The notes: generated by a model not told the origin, from the letters alone. A DNA stretch of 64,000 nt from Streptomyces sp. NBC_00273 (GCF_036178145.1 NZ_CP108067.1:9625001-9689000); one strand, 5' to 3'; counted from the first letter of the stretch, positions 25,330 through 34,577 are shown. A program made the numbers and translations.

Positions 25330-26850
25330 ATGAACCCCGTACGTACGAACAACCGCTCCGCTCGCACCCGCAGCCGCACCGGCGGCCCCACCTCAGGTTC
25401 CGCCGCGGGTTCGGGCCGCGGCGGCCGCTTCGGTTCCTCCGCCCCGAGCCGTTCCGGCGGCCCGAGTCGCTCGGGCGGGTACGGTCGCCGGCCCGCCGCG
25501 GTGCAGGGTGAGTTCGCCCTGCCGAAGACGATCACCCCGGCTCTGCCCGCCGTCGAGGCCTTCGCCGATCTCGCCATGCCCGCGGAACTGCTCGCCGCGC
25601 TCACCGCGGAGGGCTTGACGGTACCGTTCCCGATCCAGGGCGCGACCCTCCCGAACTCCCTGGCGGGCCGCGACGTGCTCGGTCGCGGGCGGACCGGCTC
25701 CGGCAAGACCCTGGCCTTCGGGCTGGCCCTGCTGGCCCGTACGGCCGGTCAGCGGGCCGAGCCCCGCCAGCCGCTCGCACTGGTCCTCGTACCGACCCGT
25801 GAACTGGCCCAGCAGGTCACCGACGCGCTCACCCCGTACGCCCGCTCGGTCAAGCTCCGGCTGGCCACGGTGGTCGGCGGGATGCCCATCGGGCGTCAGG
25901 CGAGCGCGCTGCGCGGCGGCGCCGAGGTCGTCGTCGCCACGCCCGGGAGGCTGAAGGACCTCATCGACCGTGGGGACTGCCGACTGAACCAGGTCGCGAT
26001 CACCGTCCTGGACGAAGCCGACCAGATGGCCGACATGGGCTTCATGCCGCAGGTCACCGCCCTGCTCGACCAGGTGCGCCCCGAGGGCCAGCGGATGCTC
26101 TTCTCCGCCACCCTCGACCGCAACGTCGACCTGTTGGTGCGCCGCTACCTGACCGACCCGGTCGTCCACTCCGTCGACCCGTCCGCGGGCGCGGTGACGA
26201 CGATGGAGCACCACGTGCTGCACGTGCACGGCGGTGACAAGCACGCCGCCACCACCGAGATCGCGGCGCGCGACGGTCGCGTCATCATGTTCCTGGACAC
26301 CAAGCACGCCGTGGACCAGCTCACCAGCCACCTGCTGAACAGCGGCGTGCGGGCCGCCGCCCTGCACGGGGGGAAGTCGCAGCCGCAGCGCACGCGCACC
26401 CTGGCGCAGTTCAAGACCGGGCACGTCAGCGTGCTCGTCGCCACGAACGTCGCCGCCCGCGGCATCCACGTCGACAACCTCGACCTGGTCGTCAACGTGG
26501 ATCCGCCCACCGACCACAAGGATTACCTGCACCGCGGCGGGCGCACCGCCCGTGCCGGGGAGTCCGGCAGCGTCGTCACCCTGGTCACCCCGAACCAGCG
26601 CCGCGACATGGCGCGGCTCATGGCCGCCGCCGGGATCACCCCGCAGACCACCCAGGTCCGCTCCGGCGAAGAGGCCCTCAGCCGGATCACCGGCGCCCAG
26701 GCCCCCTCCGGCATCCCGGTCGTCATCACCGCCCCGGCAGCGGAGCGGCGTGAGCGCAGCGGCTCCGCCCCGCGCAACCGACGAGGTCCCGCTTCGGCGG
26801 CCCGGCGCTTGAACGTGCGCCGGGCCGCCTTCGACGCGGCGGCGGCCTGA
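25330..26850 (+). CDS. DEAD-box RNA helicase
   Basis: The 506-residue protein has a Gly/Ser/Arg-rich N-terminal tail (about 1-60), then a complete helicase core: motif Q region (PFPIQGATLP), motif I GRTGSGKT (120-127), Ia PTRELAQQV, Ib TPGRL, II VLDEADQM, III SAT, then the second RecA domain with ATNVAARGIHV and motif VI HRGGRTARAG. The C-terminal tail is basic. It unwinds RNA using ATP, probably in ribosome assembly or mRNA handling in the cold. ATG 25330 follows GAGGAAGG. A CBS gene follows within 47 bases, and a cold-shock gene precedes, giving a stress cluster. Confidence 0.93.
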   Translation: MNPVRTNNRSARTRSRTGGPTSGSAAGSGRGGRFGSSAPSRSGGPSRSGGYGRRPAAVQGEFALPKTITPALPAVEAFADLAMPAELLAALTAEGLTVPFPIQGATLPNSLAGRDVLGRGRTGSGKTLAFGLALLARTAGQRAEPRQPLALVLVPTRELAQQVTDALTPYARSVKLRLATVVGGMPIGRQASALRGGAEVVVATPGRLKDLIDRGDCRLNQVAITVLDEADQMADMGFMPQVTALLDQVRPEGQRMLFSATLDRNVDLLVRRYLTDPVVHSVDPSAGAVTTMEHHVLHVHGGDKHAATTEIAARDGRVIMFLDTKHAVDQLTSHLLNSGVRAAALHGGKSQPQRTRTLAQFKTGHVSVLVATNVAARGIHVDNLDLVVNVDPPTDHKDYLHRGGRTARAGESGSVVTLVTPNQRRDMARLMAAAGITPQTTQVRSGEEALSRITGAQAPSGIPVVITAPAAERRERSGSAPRNRRGPASAARRLNVRRAAFDAAAA

Positions 26851-26896
26851 GAACCACGTGATCAGAAAACTGACCCATCTCTGCAGGAGGCACGTT

Positions 26897-27301
26897 TTGA
26901 CGCTGGTCCAGATGCAGTTCCGCTCGGTGAGTGCCAACCCTGTGCACCCGGTGGTGGTCGATGCCATGGAGGCCGCCGGGCCGCAGGTCTGCGACGACAT
27001 GACGGTCGAAGTGGCCTTGTCCGTCATGGCCAGTGCCCGCTCGGGCCATCTGCTGGTCTGCGACGAGGACGGCCTGTTCGCCGGCCTGGTCACCCCGGCT
27101 CAGCTCGCGGCCGTCCGCGACGGCGACGCGTACACGGACCGAGTCCGGCTGCGCGACGTCCTCGGTGACCGCGGGCCGTTCACCTCACCTCTCACCACGA
27201 TGGCCGAAGCCGAGCACGCGATGCGCTACCGCAGGCTCGACGCCCTGCCCGTCGTCGACGAACAAGGCAGTGCCCTGGGCGTCCTCGCCCTTGCACGCTG
27301 A
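26897..27301 (+). CDS. CBS-domain protein
   Basis: The 134-residue product contains two CBS motifs: VCDDMTVEVALSVMASARSG, HLLVCDEDGLFAGLVTPAQL, and then TTMAEAEHAMRYRRLDALPV, VDEQGSALGVLAL. A CBS pair binds adenosine nucleotides and often acts as an energy sensor. TTG 26897 is chosen because a perfect AGGAGG lies six bases before it; a GTG at 26858 would add 13 residues that include the ribosome binding site. It follows the helicase closely and probably shares its transcript. Confidence 0.8.
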   Translation: MTLVQMQFRSVSANPVHPVVVDAMEAAGPQVCDDMTVEVALSVMASARSGHLLVCDEDGLFAGLVTPAQLAAVRDGDAYTDRVRLRDVLGDRGPFTSPLTTMAEAEHAMRYRRLDALPVVDEQGSALGVLALAR

Positions 27302-27430
27302 ACCGCCTCACCGCGGTCGGACCGTTCCCTCGATTGCTCCGCTGACCGTCCGACCGACGGGACCAGCGCGAGCCCACCCTCGATTGCGTCGGCAGTGCTG
27401 ACGCTGCAGACCGACGAACAGGACGACGGG

Positions 27431-28234
27431 ATGGACATCCTCCGCAGGAACAACGTGAAGGTCAGCGGATCACCCGGCAGCCCCGTGGTGATGCTGGCGC
27501 ACGGGTTCGGCTGTGACCAGAACATGTGGGGCCTGGTGGCCCCGGCACTGGCCGAGGAATTCCAGGTGGTCCTGTTCGACTACGTCGGGTCGGGCGGCTC
27601 CGACCCGTCCGCTTGGAGCGCCGAACGGTACGGGGCGCTCGACGGATACGCCCGCGACGTGGTCGAGGTGTGCGAAGCCCTCGACCTACGGGACGTGGCC
27701 TTCGTCGGGCATTCGGTCAGCGCGATGATCGGGGTACGCGCGGCGGCCACCGCCCCCGAGCAGTTCTGCTCCCTGGTCATGGTCGGCCCTTCCCCCTGCT
27801 ACATCGACGACGACGCCTACCGCGGCGGCTTCAGCGCGGAGGACATCGACGAGTTGCTGGAGTCGCTCGAGTCGAACTACCTCGGCTGGTCGGCCACGAT
27901 GGCACCGCTGATCATGGGCAACCCCGAACGTCCGGAACTGGGGGAGGAGCTGACCAACAGTTTCTGCGCCACCGATCCGGCGATGGCCCGCGTCTTCGCC
28001 CGCACCACGTTCCTCTCCGACAGCCGTGACGACCTGAAGTCGGTGGGCGTACCGACGCTGGTACTGGAATGCGCCCAGGACGTGATCGCGCCGCGCGAGG
28101 TCGGCGGCTACGTCCACGCGGCCATCCCCGGAAGCCGCCTGATCACCCTGGACGCAACGGGGCACTGCCCCCAGCTGAGCGCTCCCGAGGCCACCACGTC
28201 AGCCATCCGCGCGTTCCTGCGGGAGCTACGGTGA
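27431..28234 (+). CDS. RsbQ-like alpha/beta hydrolase
   Basis: The 267-residue protein matches the RsbQ group of alpha/beta hydrolases. It has an oxyanion-hole region MLAHGFGCDQNMW, the nucleophile elbow VGHSVSAMIG (Ser95), an acid in ECAQDVIAPREVGG, and the histidine in DATGHCPQLSAPE. In Bacillus subtilis RsbQ works with the PAS-PP2C phosphatase RsbP to pass energy stress to sigma-B. Here the next gene is exactly such a phosphatase, starting within the stop codon (TGATG). The plant receptors KAI2 and D14 are distant relatives, so a small hydrophobic ligand may be processed. ATG 27431 is preferred over an earlier in-frame ATG at 27395. Confidence 0.85.
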   Translation: MDILRRNNVKVSGSPGSPVVMLAHGFGCDQNMWGLVAPALAEEFQVVLFDYVGSGGSDPSAWSAERYGALDGYARDVVEVCEALDLRDVAFVGHSVSAMIGVRAAATAPEQFCSLVMVGPSPCYIDDDAYRGGFSAEDIDELLESLESNYLGWSATMAPLIMGNPERPELGEELTNSFCATDPAMARVFARTTFLSDSRDDLKSVGVPTLVLECAQDVIAPREVGGYVHAAIPGSRLITLDATGHCPQLSAPEATTSAIRAFLRELR

Positions 28235-29520
28235 TGGGGTGCACCGCCCAGAACCCTGAGCGGCCCGACGGCGAAGAGTCCGCCACTGACGCGATGTTCT
28301 CCTCCCTGCTGGAGGACACCGCCGAAGAGCTCTACGAATCCGCCCCCTGCGGCTACCTGTCCACCCTGATGGACGGCACCATCGCCAGGATCAACGGAAC
28401 GCTCCTGGACTGGCTCGGCCTCACGCGCGAGGAAGTCGTGGGCCGTAGACGCTTCACCGACCTCCTCACCATCGGCGGCAGGCTCTACCACGAGACGCAC
28501 TTCGCGCCGCTCCTGAGAATGCAGGGAAAGATCAGCGAGATAGCGCTGGAACTCAAGGCGTCGGGCGGCGGCCGCCTCCCGGTCCTGGTCACCTCCCGCG
28601 TGAAGACGAGCGGCGACGGCGAGCCGACGCTGATCCGCACCACCGTCTTCGACGCACGACAGCGCCGCGCCTACGAAGGCGAACTGCTCCGCGAGCGTCA
28701 GCTGGCGGAGGAAGCCCGCCGGCAGGCCGAAGCCGACAGGGAGCGGCTGCGCGAAGCACTCGCGGTGCTCCAACAGAGCCTGCTACCAGCTGCCCTGCCC
28801 GCGGTGCCCGGAATGGAAGCGGCCTCCTACTACCACACCGCCTCCGTCGACCGGCTCGGCGGAGACTTCTACGACCTGTTCCCGCTGGACGAGAAGCGCT
28901 GGGCGTTCTTCCTCGGCGACGTGTGCGGCAAAGGCCCTCAGGCTGCCGCAGTGACCTCCCTGACCCGCTACACCCTGCGCGCCGCAGCCCTCCACGATTG
29001 CGACCCCGTAGCCGCGCTGTCCACCTTGAACACCGTGCTGCACGAGCGGTTCACGAGCGGGGACCCGCGCTACTGCACCGCGATCTTCGGTGTGATGGAA
29101 CCCGACCCCAGCACCGGAACGGTCGCCGTGCACCTCGCGTCCGGGGGCCATCCCCCCGCACTCGTCGTGCGTGCCGACGGCCGGGCCGACTACCTCCCCA
29201 CCCCCGGCGGCCTCCTCATCGGAATCCTGCCCGACCCCCGCTTCACCCCTGCTGCGACGACGCTCGGCCCCGGCGACTGCCTCCTCCTCTACACCGACGG
29301 CCTCACCGAAGCCCGCGTCGGCACGAACCGCGAGCTCTATGGCGAGGACGCCCTGCGGACTTTCACAGCCGGTCTCGCCCCGGCAGGTGCACATGAGCTG
29401 ATCACCGCCCTCACCGGTCTCCTGGACGGCTTCGGTGAAGGCCTGGACGACGACACGGCTCTGCTCGCCCTCGGCGTGCCCCACCCCGTCCCCGTTGCAC
29501 GAGAGCACGATCTGACATGA
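28234..29520 (+). CDS. RsbP-like PAS-PP2C phosphatase
   Basis: The 428-residue protein has an N-terminal PAS domain (about 35-150: CGYLSTLMDGTIARINGTLL, DWLGLTREEVVGRRRFTDLL), a coiled-coil linker (RERQLAEEARRQAEADRERL), and a SpoIIE/PP2C domain with the metal aspartates in GGDFYDLFP, FLGDVCGKGPQAA and the final DDDTALLAL. It should dephosphorylate the STAS protein encoded next. It starts within the rsbQ stop codon and its own stop overlaps the STAS start (ATGA), so the three proteins are made together. The PAS domain probably receives the RsbQ signal. Confidence 0.88.
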   Translation: MGCTAQNPERPDGEESATDAMFSSLLEDTAEELYESAPCGYLSTLMDGTIARINGTLLDWLGLTREEVVGRRRFTDLLTIGGRLYHETHFAPLLRMQGKISEIALELKASGGGRLPVLVTSRVKTSGDGEPTLIRTTVFDARQRRAYEGELLRERQLAEEARRQAEADRERLREALAVLQQSLLPAALPAVPGMEAASYYHTASVDRLGGDFYDLFPLDEKRWAFFLGDVCGKGPQAAAVTSLTRYTLRAAALHDCDPVAALSTLNTVLHERFTSGDPRYCTAIFGVMEPDPSTGTVAVHLASGGHPPALVVRADGRADYLPTPGGLLIGILPDPRFTPAATTLGPGDCLLLYTDGLTEARVGTNRELYGEDALRTFTAGLAPAGAHELITALTGLLDGFGEGLDDDTALLALGVPHPVPVAREHDLT

Positions 29521-29876
29521 GCGCCCTGACGATCACCGCCCGAGACGCCACCACCGGCCCCGTCCTGGAGATCGCCGGCGACCTCGACTACGACCAGGCC
29601 CCCCGCCTTCGACAGGCCGTGACGGCGCTCGGCCTGGAGCCGGGACAACGCCTCGTCCTGGACCTCTCCCGCATACGGTTCTGCGACTCCAGCGGCATCA
29701 CCGCCCTCATCGTCGCCCGCAACCACGCTGTCGCCGCCCAGGCTGAGATCGCGCTGGCGGCCGTCCCTGACAACACGATCCGCATCCTGCGCATCGTCGG
29801 CCTCGACCGGGTCTTCACCATCCACGCCGACGTCGGCACGGCCACAGCACACCGACCGGCCACCAAGCGTCCCTGA
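29517..29876 (+). CDS. STAS-domain anti-sigma factor antagonist
   Basis: The 119-residue protein is a single STAS domain: VLEIAGDLDYDQAPRLRQAV, then LVLDLSRIRFCDSSGITALI with the phosphorylation-site serine in CDSSG (58/59), and ILRIVGLDRVFTIH. It belongs to the RsbV/BldG type. When dephosphorylated by the upstream phosphatase it should bind an anti-sigma kinase and free a sigma factor; neither partner is in the window. It overlaps the phosphatase gene by four bases. Confidence 0.88.
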   Translation: MSALTITARDATTGPVLEIAGDLDYDQAPRLRQAVTALGLEPGQRLVLDLSRIRFCDSSGITALIVARNHAVAAQAEIALAAVPDNTIRILRIVGLDRVFTIHADVGTATAHRPATKRP

Positions 29877-30024
29877 CGGCGCGGGTGCCGTAGGAGGGCC
29901 CGTTCGGAACGCGTGACCCGGCCGCCAAGGCCGCGGAGAGGTTCGGCGGGTGCCCGGCAACCTTTCGGGCTCCGGCGGCAACTGAGGGGTGAACAGTGCA
30001 CCTCACCCCAAGGAGCCACCGCCC

Positions 30025-30468
30025 ATGTCCGCTTCCCCCACCGCCGCCGCCCCGTCCGCGGCCGGCCGCGCGGCGCCACCGACGGCCGCGGGCAGCCGGA
30101 CCGAAGACGGTCCACTGTGGGCCGACGGGTCCGTCGACCCACACAGCGTCACTCTCAAGGCGGGGAAGCCGCTCACCGCGCTCGTCGTCGAGCTGCGCAT
30201 CGCCCTCGCCGAGGGGGTGAAGGACACCGGTAGCTGGCGGACCTGCCCCGCCGCGGACTTCGACCTCTCCGCCCGCCAGGAAGGTGGCTTCCTCGTCTAC
30301 CGGTGGACCCTCAAACCCGGCAGGACCGTCCCGCCCGGCGAGCACGTCTTCGCCGGCCAGTACGACCACGCCGCCGGCGGACGCGATGCGAAGGACGACA
30401 CGTACCGGATCGACGCCACTGCCGGTGCTGCGGAGAGCGGAGCTGCCGTGTGGGGCGGGTTCGCTTAG
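30025..30468 (+). CDS. Hypothetical protein (147 aa)
   Basis: An Ala/Pro-rich N-terminus precedes a compact domain: VTLKAGKPLTALVVELRIAL, WRTCPAADFDLSARQEGGFL, VYRWTLKPGRTVPPGEHVFA and a DTYRIDAT strand. The strand-rich pattern suggests a beta-sandwich. There is no signal peptide. AAGGAG lies nine bases before ATG 30025. I do not recognise the family. It follows the Rsb operon after 150 bases on the same strand and may share stress regulation. Confidence 0.6.
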   Translation: MSASPTAAAPSAAGRAAPPTAAGSRTEDGPLWADGSVDPHSVTLKAGKPLTALVVELRIALAEGVKDTGSWRTCPAADFDLSARQEGGFLVYRWTLKPGRTVPPGEHVFAGQYDHAAGGRDAKDDTYRIDATAGAAESGAAVWGGFA

Positions 30469-30611
30469 GCCAGGCCGCGTCCACACCCCCCGGTCAGGGT
30501 GGGCCGACATGCCACGCATGGCGCAATGAGCCGCTCCGGCGGGTTCCCAGGTCACTTTGTGCGGAGGCGGTGCCCGGCGGGGTGGGCAGGGACGAGGTGG
30601 CGAGGCGGGTC

Positions 30612-31838
30612 ATGAACGAGGAGAGCGTGGACCGGGCCGAGGGGTTCGGTGAGCGGCCGCTCGGCCTGCTGCTGCACCGGGCGCGGCTGATGCCACCGCA
30701 GTTGATCGGCCCACTGATCGCGGAGGAGATGGCCGGGATCGGAGGCCGTGACGTCGCCATCCTGCTCCAGGACTACGCGCAGGAGCTGCTGGTGCCGTTT
30801 CCGGGCAGGGAGCTGCACGTCAGCCGGCCCCAGCCGATGATCGACTCCCCCGCCGGCCGGGCCTTCCTGCGCGGGGAGGCCGTCGAGGTGCCGCAGGCCC
30901 ACGGCGGCGTCCGGATGTACGTGCCGCTGCCGGACGGCAGCGACACGGTGGGCGTCATGGCCCTCACCCTGGACCACGTCGGCGGCGACGACCGGCGCCT
31001 GCTGCGCCGGCTCGCCGGCCTGGTCGCCGACCTGCTGGTCACCAAGAGCGCCTACACCGACCAGTTCTTCCTGGCCCGGCGGCGGGAGCCGATGAGCGTG
31101 TCCGCGGAGATCCAGTGGAGCCTGCTGCCGCCGCTGACGATGACCGTGCCGCAGGTCGCGGTGGCCGGCATCCTGGAGCCCGCCTACCGCGTCGCCGGAG
31201 ACAGCTTCGACTACGCCCTCAACGACGACATCCTGCACATGGCCGTGATCGACGCGATGGGCCACGGCCTGGACGCCGCTGCGATGGCGACCATCGCCAT
31301 CGGTGCCTACCGGCATGCCCGGCGCGTGTCCGTCAGTCTGGCCGAGAAGTACACGTACATGGACGACGCCATCTCCCGGCAGTTCGGTCCCGACCACTTC
31401 GTCACCGCCCAGTTGATGCACCTGAACATCGCCACCGGTGAGCTGGAGCTGGTCAACGCGGGCCACCCCGCGCCGCTGCTGATCCGCGACGGCAAGGTCG
31501 TGCGGCAGCTGGAGAGCGCGACGACGCTGCCCGTCGGCTTCGGCGGCGAGGAGCCCCGGATCGGAGAGCACACGCTCCGGCAGGGCGACCGCGTGCTGTG
31601 CTACACCGACGGCATCATCGAAGAGCACGTCGCCGGCGGGGAGCTGTTCGGCGAGGAACGCCTCATCCGTTGCGTCGACCGCCTCGGGGAAATGCCGTCA
31701 GAGGGGATGCGGGCAGACCTGCGCCGGCTCTCCCACACCTTGAAGAGCGAACGGGGCGGGCACACCAGCGACGACGCCACCCTCTTCATGATCGAATGGC
31801 GCGGGGGCGCCGCCGACCACCTCGCGGTTCTCGACTGA
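30612..31838 (+). CDS. SpoIIE-type PP2C phosphatase with N-terminal sensor
   Basis: The 408-residue protein starts at ATG 30612. The N-terminal part (about 20-160) looks like a GAF-type or novel sensor (LIGPLIAEEMAGIGGRDVAI, GVRMYVPLPDGSDTVGVMAL). A SpoIIE domain follows with VAGDSFDYALNDD, MAVIDAMGHGLDAAAMATIA, ELVNAGHPAPLLIRDG and the final HTSDDATLFMIEW, giving the metal-binding aspartates. It is a second candidate STAS phosphatase next to the Rsb operon. Open reading continues far upstream in the same frame, but that part is antisense-like to the preceding gene. Confidence 0.82.
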   Translation: MNEESVDRAEGFGERPLGLLLHRARLMPPQLIGPLIAEEMAGIGGRDVAILLQDYAQELLVPFPGRELHVSRPQPMIDSPAGRAFLRGEAVEVPQAHGGVRMYVPLPDGSDTVGVMALTLDHVGGDDRRLLRRLAGLVADLLVTKSAYTDQFFLARRREPMSVSAEIQWSLLPPLTMTVPQVAVAGILEPAYRVAGDSFDYALNDDILHMAVIDAMGHGLDAAAMATIAIGAYRHARRVSVSLAEKYTYMDDAISRQFGPDHFVTAQLMHLNIATGELELVNAGHPAPLLIRDGKVVRQLESATTLPVGFGGEEPRIGEHTLRQGDRVLCYTDGIIEEHVAGGELFGEERLIRCVDRLGEMPSEGMRADLRRLSHTLKSERGGHTSDDATLFMIEWRGGAADHLAVLD

Positions 31839-32040
31839 ACGCCTCGAAGCCGAGGAGATCGGCGGTCCTCCCCAGCGCCTCCGCCGGAAAATACCTGGTC
31901 ACAACGGTCTTTGCCCGCCGAATAGGCGTACAGTCAAAGGACCGGAAGTACTTCGAGCACCGCCTTTCACGCGGGTGTCATTTCCGGCGATCGCCTAAAA
32001 ACCGGGCTGCCGACGGGCAGCCCGGGGGCAGGTCCGCATC

Positions 32041-32616
32041 ATGACCACCACCCTCGACCGGACCGCGCCCCGCGATCTCGCAGCAGAGTTCCCGGCTCGC
32101 TTGTCCCTCACCCCGAAGACCACGCTCGCCGGCCAGCTGGACGGGGCCTGGTGGCCCTACTCCCGTGACCTCGAGGCCGAGCTCCCCCCGCTCGCCGCCG
32201 CCTTGGAGGAACCCTGGGGGCGCGTCACCCGCGTCAGTGTGAACCCCAGCCGCTGGCCGGTCGTTCCGCGCACGGTTGCCCTGGACGGGCGCACGCTGCA
32301 CGTGGGCTGGTTCGCCGAACAGGACCCCGACAAGCTGATCCTGCTCTCCTACACCGTCGGCCGCTGGGACCTCCTCGTCATCCCGCCCGAGACCGCACCC
32401 GCAGCTGCGGCCCGGCTGATGGCCGCCGCCGCGATCCCGGGCAGCGTCCTGGCCGCGGGCGTCCTGATGGCCAACGAGACCGTCATCGGGTGCGGCATCC
32501 GGGACGCCCGCCGCCGGGAAGCCACCTGGGAGGACGAAGGCGGGGCCTGCATGTCCCCGTTCGGGGTCGCGATGGGACGAAGCGCCCTGCCGCTGTCCGC
32601 GAACGGCTGGAGGTGA
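32041..32616 (+). CDS. DUF5994 family protein
   Basis: The 191-residue protein reads RLSLTPKTTLAGQLDGAWWP, YSRDLEAELPPLAAALEE, then RTVALDGRTLHVGWFAEQDP and LLVIPPETAPAAAARLMAAA. These are hallmarks of the DUF5994 family, widespread in Streptomyces and often next to stress genes; its function is unknown. The protein looks cytoplasmic. A short membrane protein follows, with its GTG after this gene's own stop. The 200-bp upstream gap likely holds its promoter. Confidence 0.82.
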   Translation: MTTTLDRTAPRDLAAEFPARLSLTPKTTLAGQLDGAWWPYSRDLEAELPPLAAALEEPWGRVTRVSVNPSRWPVVPRTVALDGRTLHVGWFAEQDPDKLILLSYTVGRWDLLVIPPETAPAAAARLMAAAAIPGSVLAAGVLMANETVIGCGIRDARRREATWEDEGGACMSPFGVAMGRSALPLSANGWR

Positions 32617-32621
32617 GCTCC

Positions 32622-32810
32622 GTGGAGACCGTCGTCCTCATCGCGGTGATCATCCTCATGATCGGCGTCGCAATGCGCTGGATCCAGGTGCTGAACGCCC
32701 GGGACGAAGCGCGGATCGAGGCCTACCGCTTCAGCGACCCCCTACCGAGGCCTCCCGGCCTGCCGGACGACACCGGTCGTCGAGCCCACCACACGGATGC
32801 CGACCGGTGA
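32622..32810 (+). CDS. Small single-helix membrane protein
   Basis: The 62-residue product has one membrane helix (VVLIAVIILMIGVAMRWI) and a charged cytoplasmic tail (LNARDEARIEAYRFSDPLPR). GTG 32622 is chosen because GGAGGTGA lies about five bases before it; the GTG at 32613, inside that site, is less likely. It directly follows the DUF5994 gene and probably shares its mRNA. Confidence 0.55.
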   Translation: METVVLIAVIILMIGVAMRWIQVLNARDEARIEAYRFSDPLPRPPGLPDDTGRRAHHTDADR

Positions 32811-33013
32811 GGAACAGACCTTCCTCCGACCGGGGGCAGCGGTCGGGGCGCCTCGGTGCCCCGACCCGCCGGCCTCCTCACCCGCCCTCGACGGCTACAC
32901 CTGCCCCCGCGTAGGCCTTCCGCCGGCACCGGCGCACACTCCGACGAGATCTGAGGAGCCCCGACCGGCCCCGGAGCCCACCCGCCCCACCCCACACACG
33001 AAAGGACGCGGTC

Positions 33014-33322
33014 ATGGCTACGCTGCGCGAACGCAAGACCTACCGCGACCAGGTGCTCCGGGTCCTGTACGAAGCCGTCGAAGGCAACCGCCTCCTCGGC
33101 ACCACCGGAGCACAGCTGCGGCGCGACCTCCACGTACCGGAACAGGACCTGGCCGCCGCCTGCACCTACCTGGCGGGCGAGGGACTGATCACCGTCGACT
33201 GGGAACCCGGCAACACTCCCGCAATGGTCACCCTCACCCACGAGGGAATCCGGCACATGGAAGCCGATGAGGAGAGCACGGCTGAATCCCCTCACACACG
33301 TGAGGGCCTGGAACGCGGGTAG
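33014..33322 (+). CDS. Winged-helix-like protein
   Basis: The 102-residue protein reads RERKTYRDQVLRVLYEAVEG, TTGAQLRRDLHVPEQDLAAA, CTYLAGEGLITVDWEPGNTP and AMVTLTHEGIRHMEADEEST. Helix-helix-helix-wing spacing and the 'L..EGLI' recognition turn indicate a winged helix. AAAGGA lies about eight bases before the ATG. It may be a small regulator or a nucleic-acid-binding accessory protein. It converges with the HTTM gene with only 13 bases between stops. Confidence 0.7.
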   Translation: MATLRERKTYRDQVLRVLYEAVEGNRLLGTTGAQLRRDLHVPEQDLAAACTYLAGEGLITVDWEPGNTPAMVTLTHEGIRHMEADEESTAESPHTREGLERG

Positions 33323-33335
33323 CCGGTCAGTGCTT

Positions 33336-34577
33336 TCAGTCGGGTTTCCGAGTCCCCGAGACCGAGGACGCAGGCCCAGTGGCAAGCGCAGTGCCCTGCT
33401 GCCCTGCCGGAGTGGCCCCATTGTTCGAGCTGGATTGGCTGGGCCGGCCCTGCGGAGGTACCGATGCGGATCCCGCCGCTCGGCCGGGTGCCGGCCGCCA
33501 CATGCCCGTGCGCCGTGCTGCGCGTCGCCACAGGTGAGGCAGGAAGGCGTAGAAGCGGTCGGGAAGGAACACGGCATCCGCAATGATCATCGCGCCGGAG
33601 AAGAGAGGCAGTCCCAGGAGCACTGCGATGCCGATGTGCATGCCCAGCAGCACGGTCAGAACGGGGTACTTGAGCCTGCCGAAGAGTACGAACGGGAAGG
33701 CGACCTGCAAGAGCACCGTCACGTAGCTGGCGATCGCGATCACCATCGGGTACTCGTCCACGAGGTGGGAGAGCGCGGGCCAGGGCTGGAACAGCTCGAG
33801 GTTCAGCGCGTAGTGGAGAGCGGTGCCGCCGCCCCAGGTCGGGCCCTGGATCTTGTACAGGCCGGCCGATCCGTAGAGGAAGCAGACCTGTGCCGCGATG
33901 ACGAGGATGCCGCAGTTGTGCACCACCGTCGTCAAGGTCGTACGAGCATCGTGGAGCTGCTGTGACGAGAAGCTCCTCACCGGCTCCGGCGCGTCGCACG
34001 CACGGGCTGTCTTGAGCCGGTTCCTGCGTGCGTCCAAGGACCAGCGCCGACCGCACGCGGTGAGGACGAGGTAGAGGGCCATCAGCAGGATCAGGTTGTC
34101 GCCCCCGTCCGTCATGAAGATCGATCTTGCATGGAACGAGGTCACCACGACGGCGAAGAGGACGGACATGGCTCGGGTCCGCCAGCCCAGCATGAACAAC
34201 GCGGACGTGACGAGGGCCATCACGTAGCAGAGTTCGAAGTAGGCGCGGCTGTCGGACAGGAGCAGGATGCTGTTCCAGCCCGTCTGGTCGAAGAGCTGCT
34301 GTGCCAGTGCCGGTGTCCAGGGGGAGCCGGGGCCCCAGATCTCGTCACGGTGCGGGAACTCGCGGAGCAGGAAGACCAGGTAGAGAAGCCCGTAGCCGAT
34401 GCGCAGAACCGACGCGGCGTACAGGGAGACCGGCCGGTCGGTGAGGAGCGCCCACAGAGCACCGATCCGGTCAAGGAGCCACCGGTGGGCGGTACCGGCG
34501 ACCGGAGTCTCCTGAGCCGCTGGCCGGTGCGGTGCGGCCGCAGTGGAAGAGGGCTGGGGGATCTGTTCACTTCCCAT
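33336..34577 (-). CDS. HTTM-domain membrane protein
   Basis: The 413-residue protein belongs to the HTTM group related to the membrane part of vitamin K-dependent gamma-carboxylase. It has a membrane entry with ASVLRIGYGLLYLVFLLREF, the HARSIFMTDGGDNLILLMAL segment, FLYGSAGLYKIQGPTWGGGT with the family's YK and W-G-T pattern, and several later helices (IAIASYVTVLLQVAFPFVLF, GMHIGIAVLLGLPLFSGAMI). The C-terminal tail is Ser/Pro-rich. Its role is unknown. It pairs with the DUF5819 gene, whose 3' end overlaps its start by 11 bases, a linkage common in Streptomyces that implies a shared function. Confidence 0.82.
   Translation of the reverse strand: MGSEQIPQPSSTAAAPHRPAAQETPVAGTAHRWLLDRIGALWALLTDRPVSLYAASVLRIGYGLLYLVFLLREFPHRDEIWGPGSPWTPALAQQLFDQTGWNSILLLSDSRAYFELCYVMALVTSALFMLGWRTRAMSVLFAVVVTSFHARSIFMTDGGDNLILLMALYLVLTACGRRWSLDARRNRLKTARACDAPEPVRSFSSQQLHDARTTLTTVVHNCGILVIAAQVCFLYGSAGLYKIQGPTWGGGTALHYALNLELFQPWPALSHLVDEYPMVIAIASYVTVLLQVAFPFVLFGRLKYPVLTVLLGMHIGIAVLLGLPLFSGAMIIADAVFLPDRFYAFLPHLWRRAARRTGMWRPAPGRAAGSASVPPQGRPSQSSSNNGATPAGQQGTALATGPASSVSGTRKPD

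Noticed and set aside
25393..27093. 566-codon minus-strand open frame
   Set aside because: It lies antisense to the DEAD-box helicase, whose motifs are complete, and its translation is a GC-bias artefact.
30303..30611. Upstream in-frame extension of the SpoIIE phosphatase gene
   Set aside because: It overlaps the preceding gene in another frame and has an Arg-rich translation without conservation-like pattern; ATG 30612 suits the domain start.
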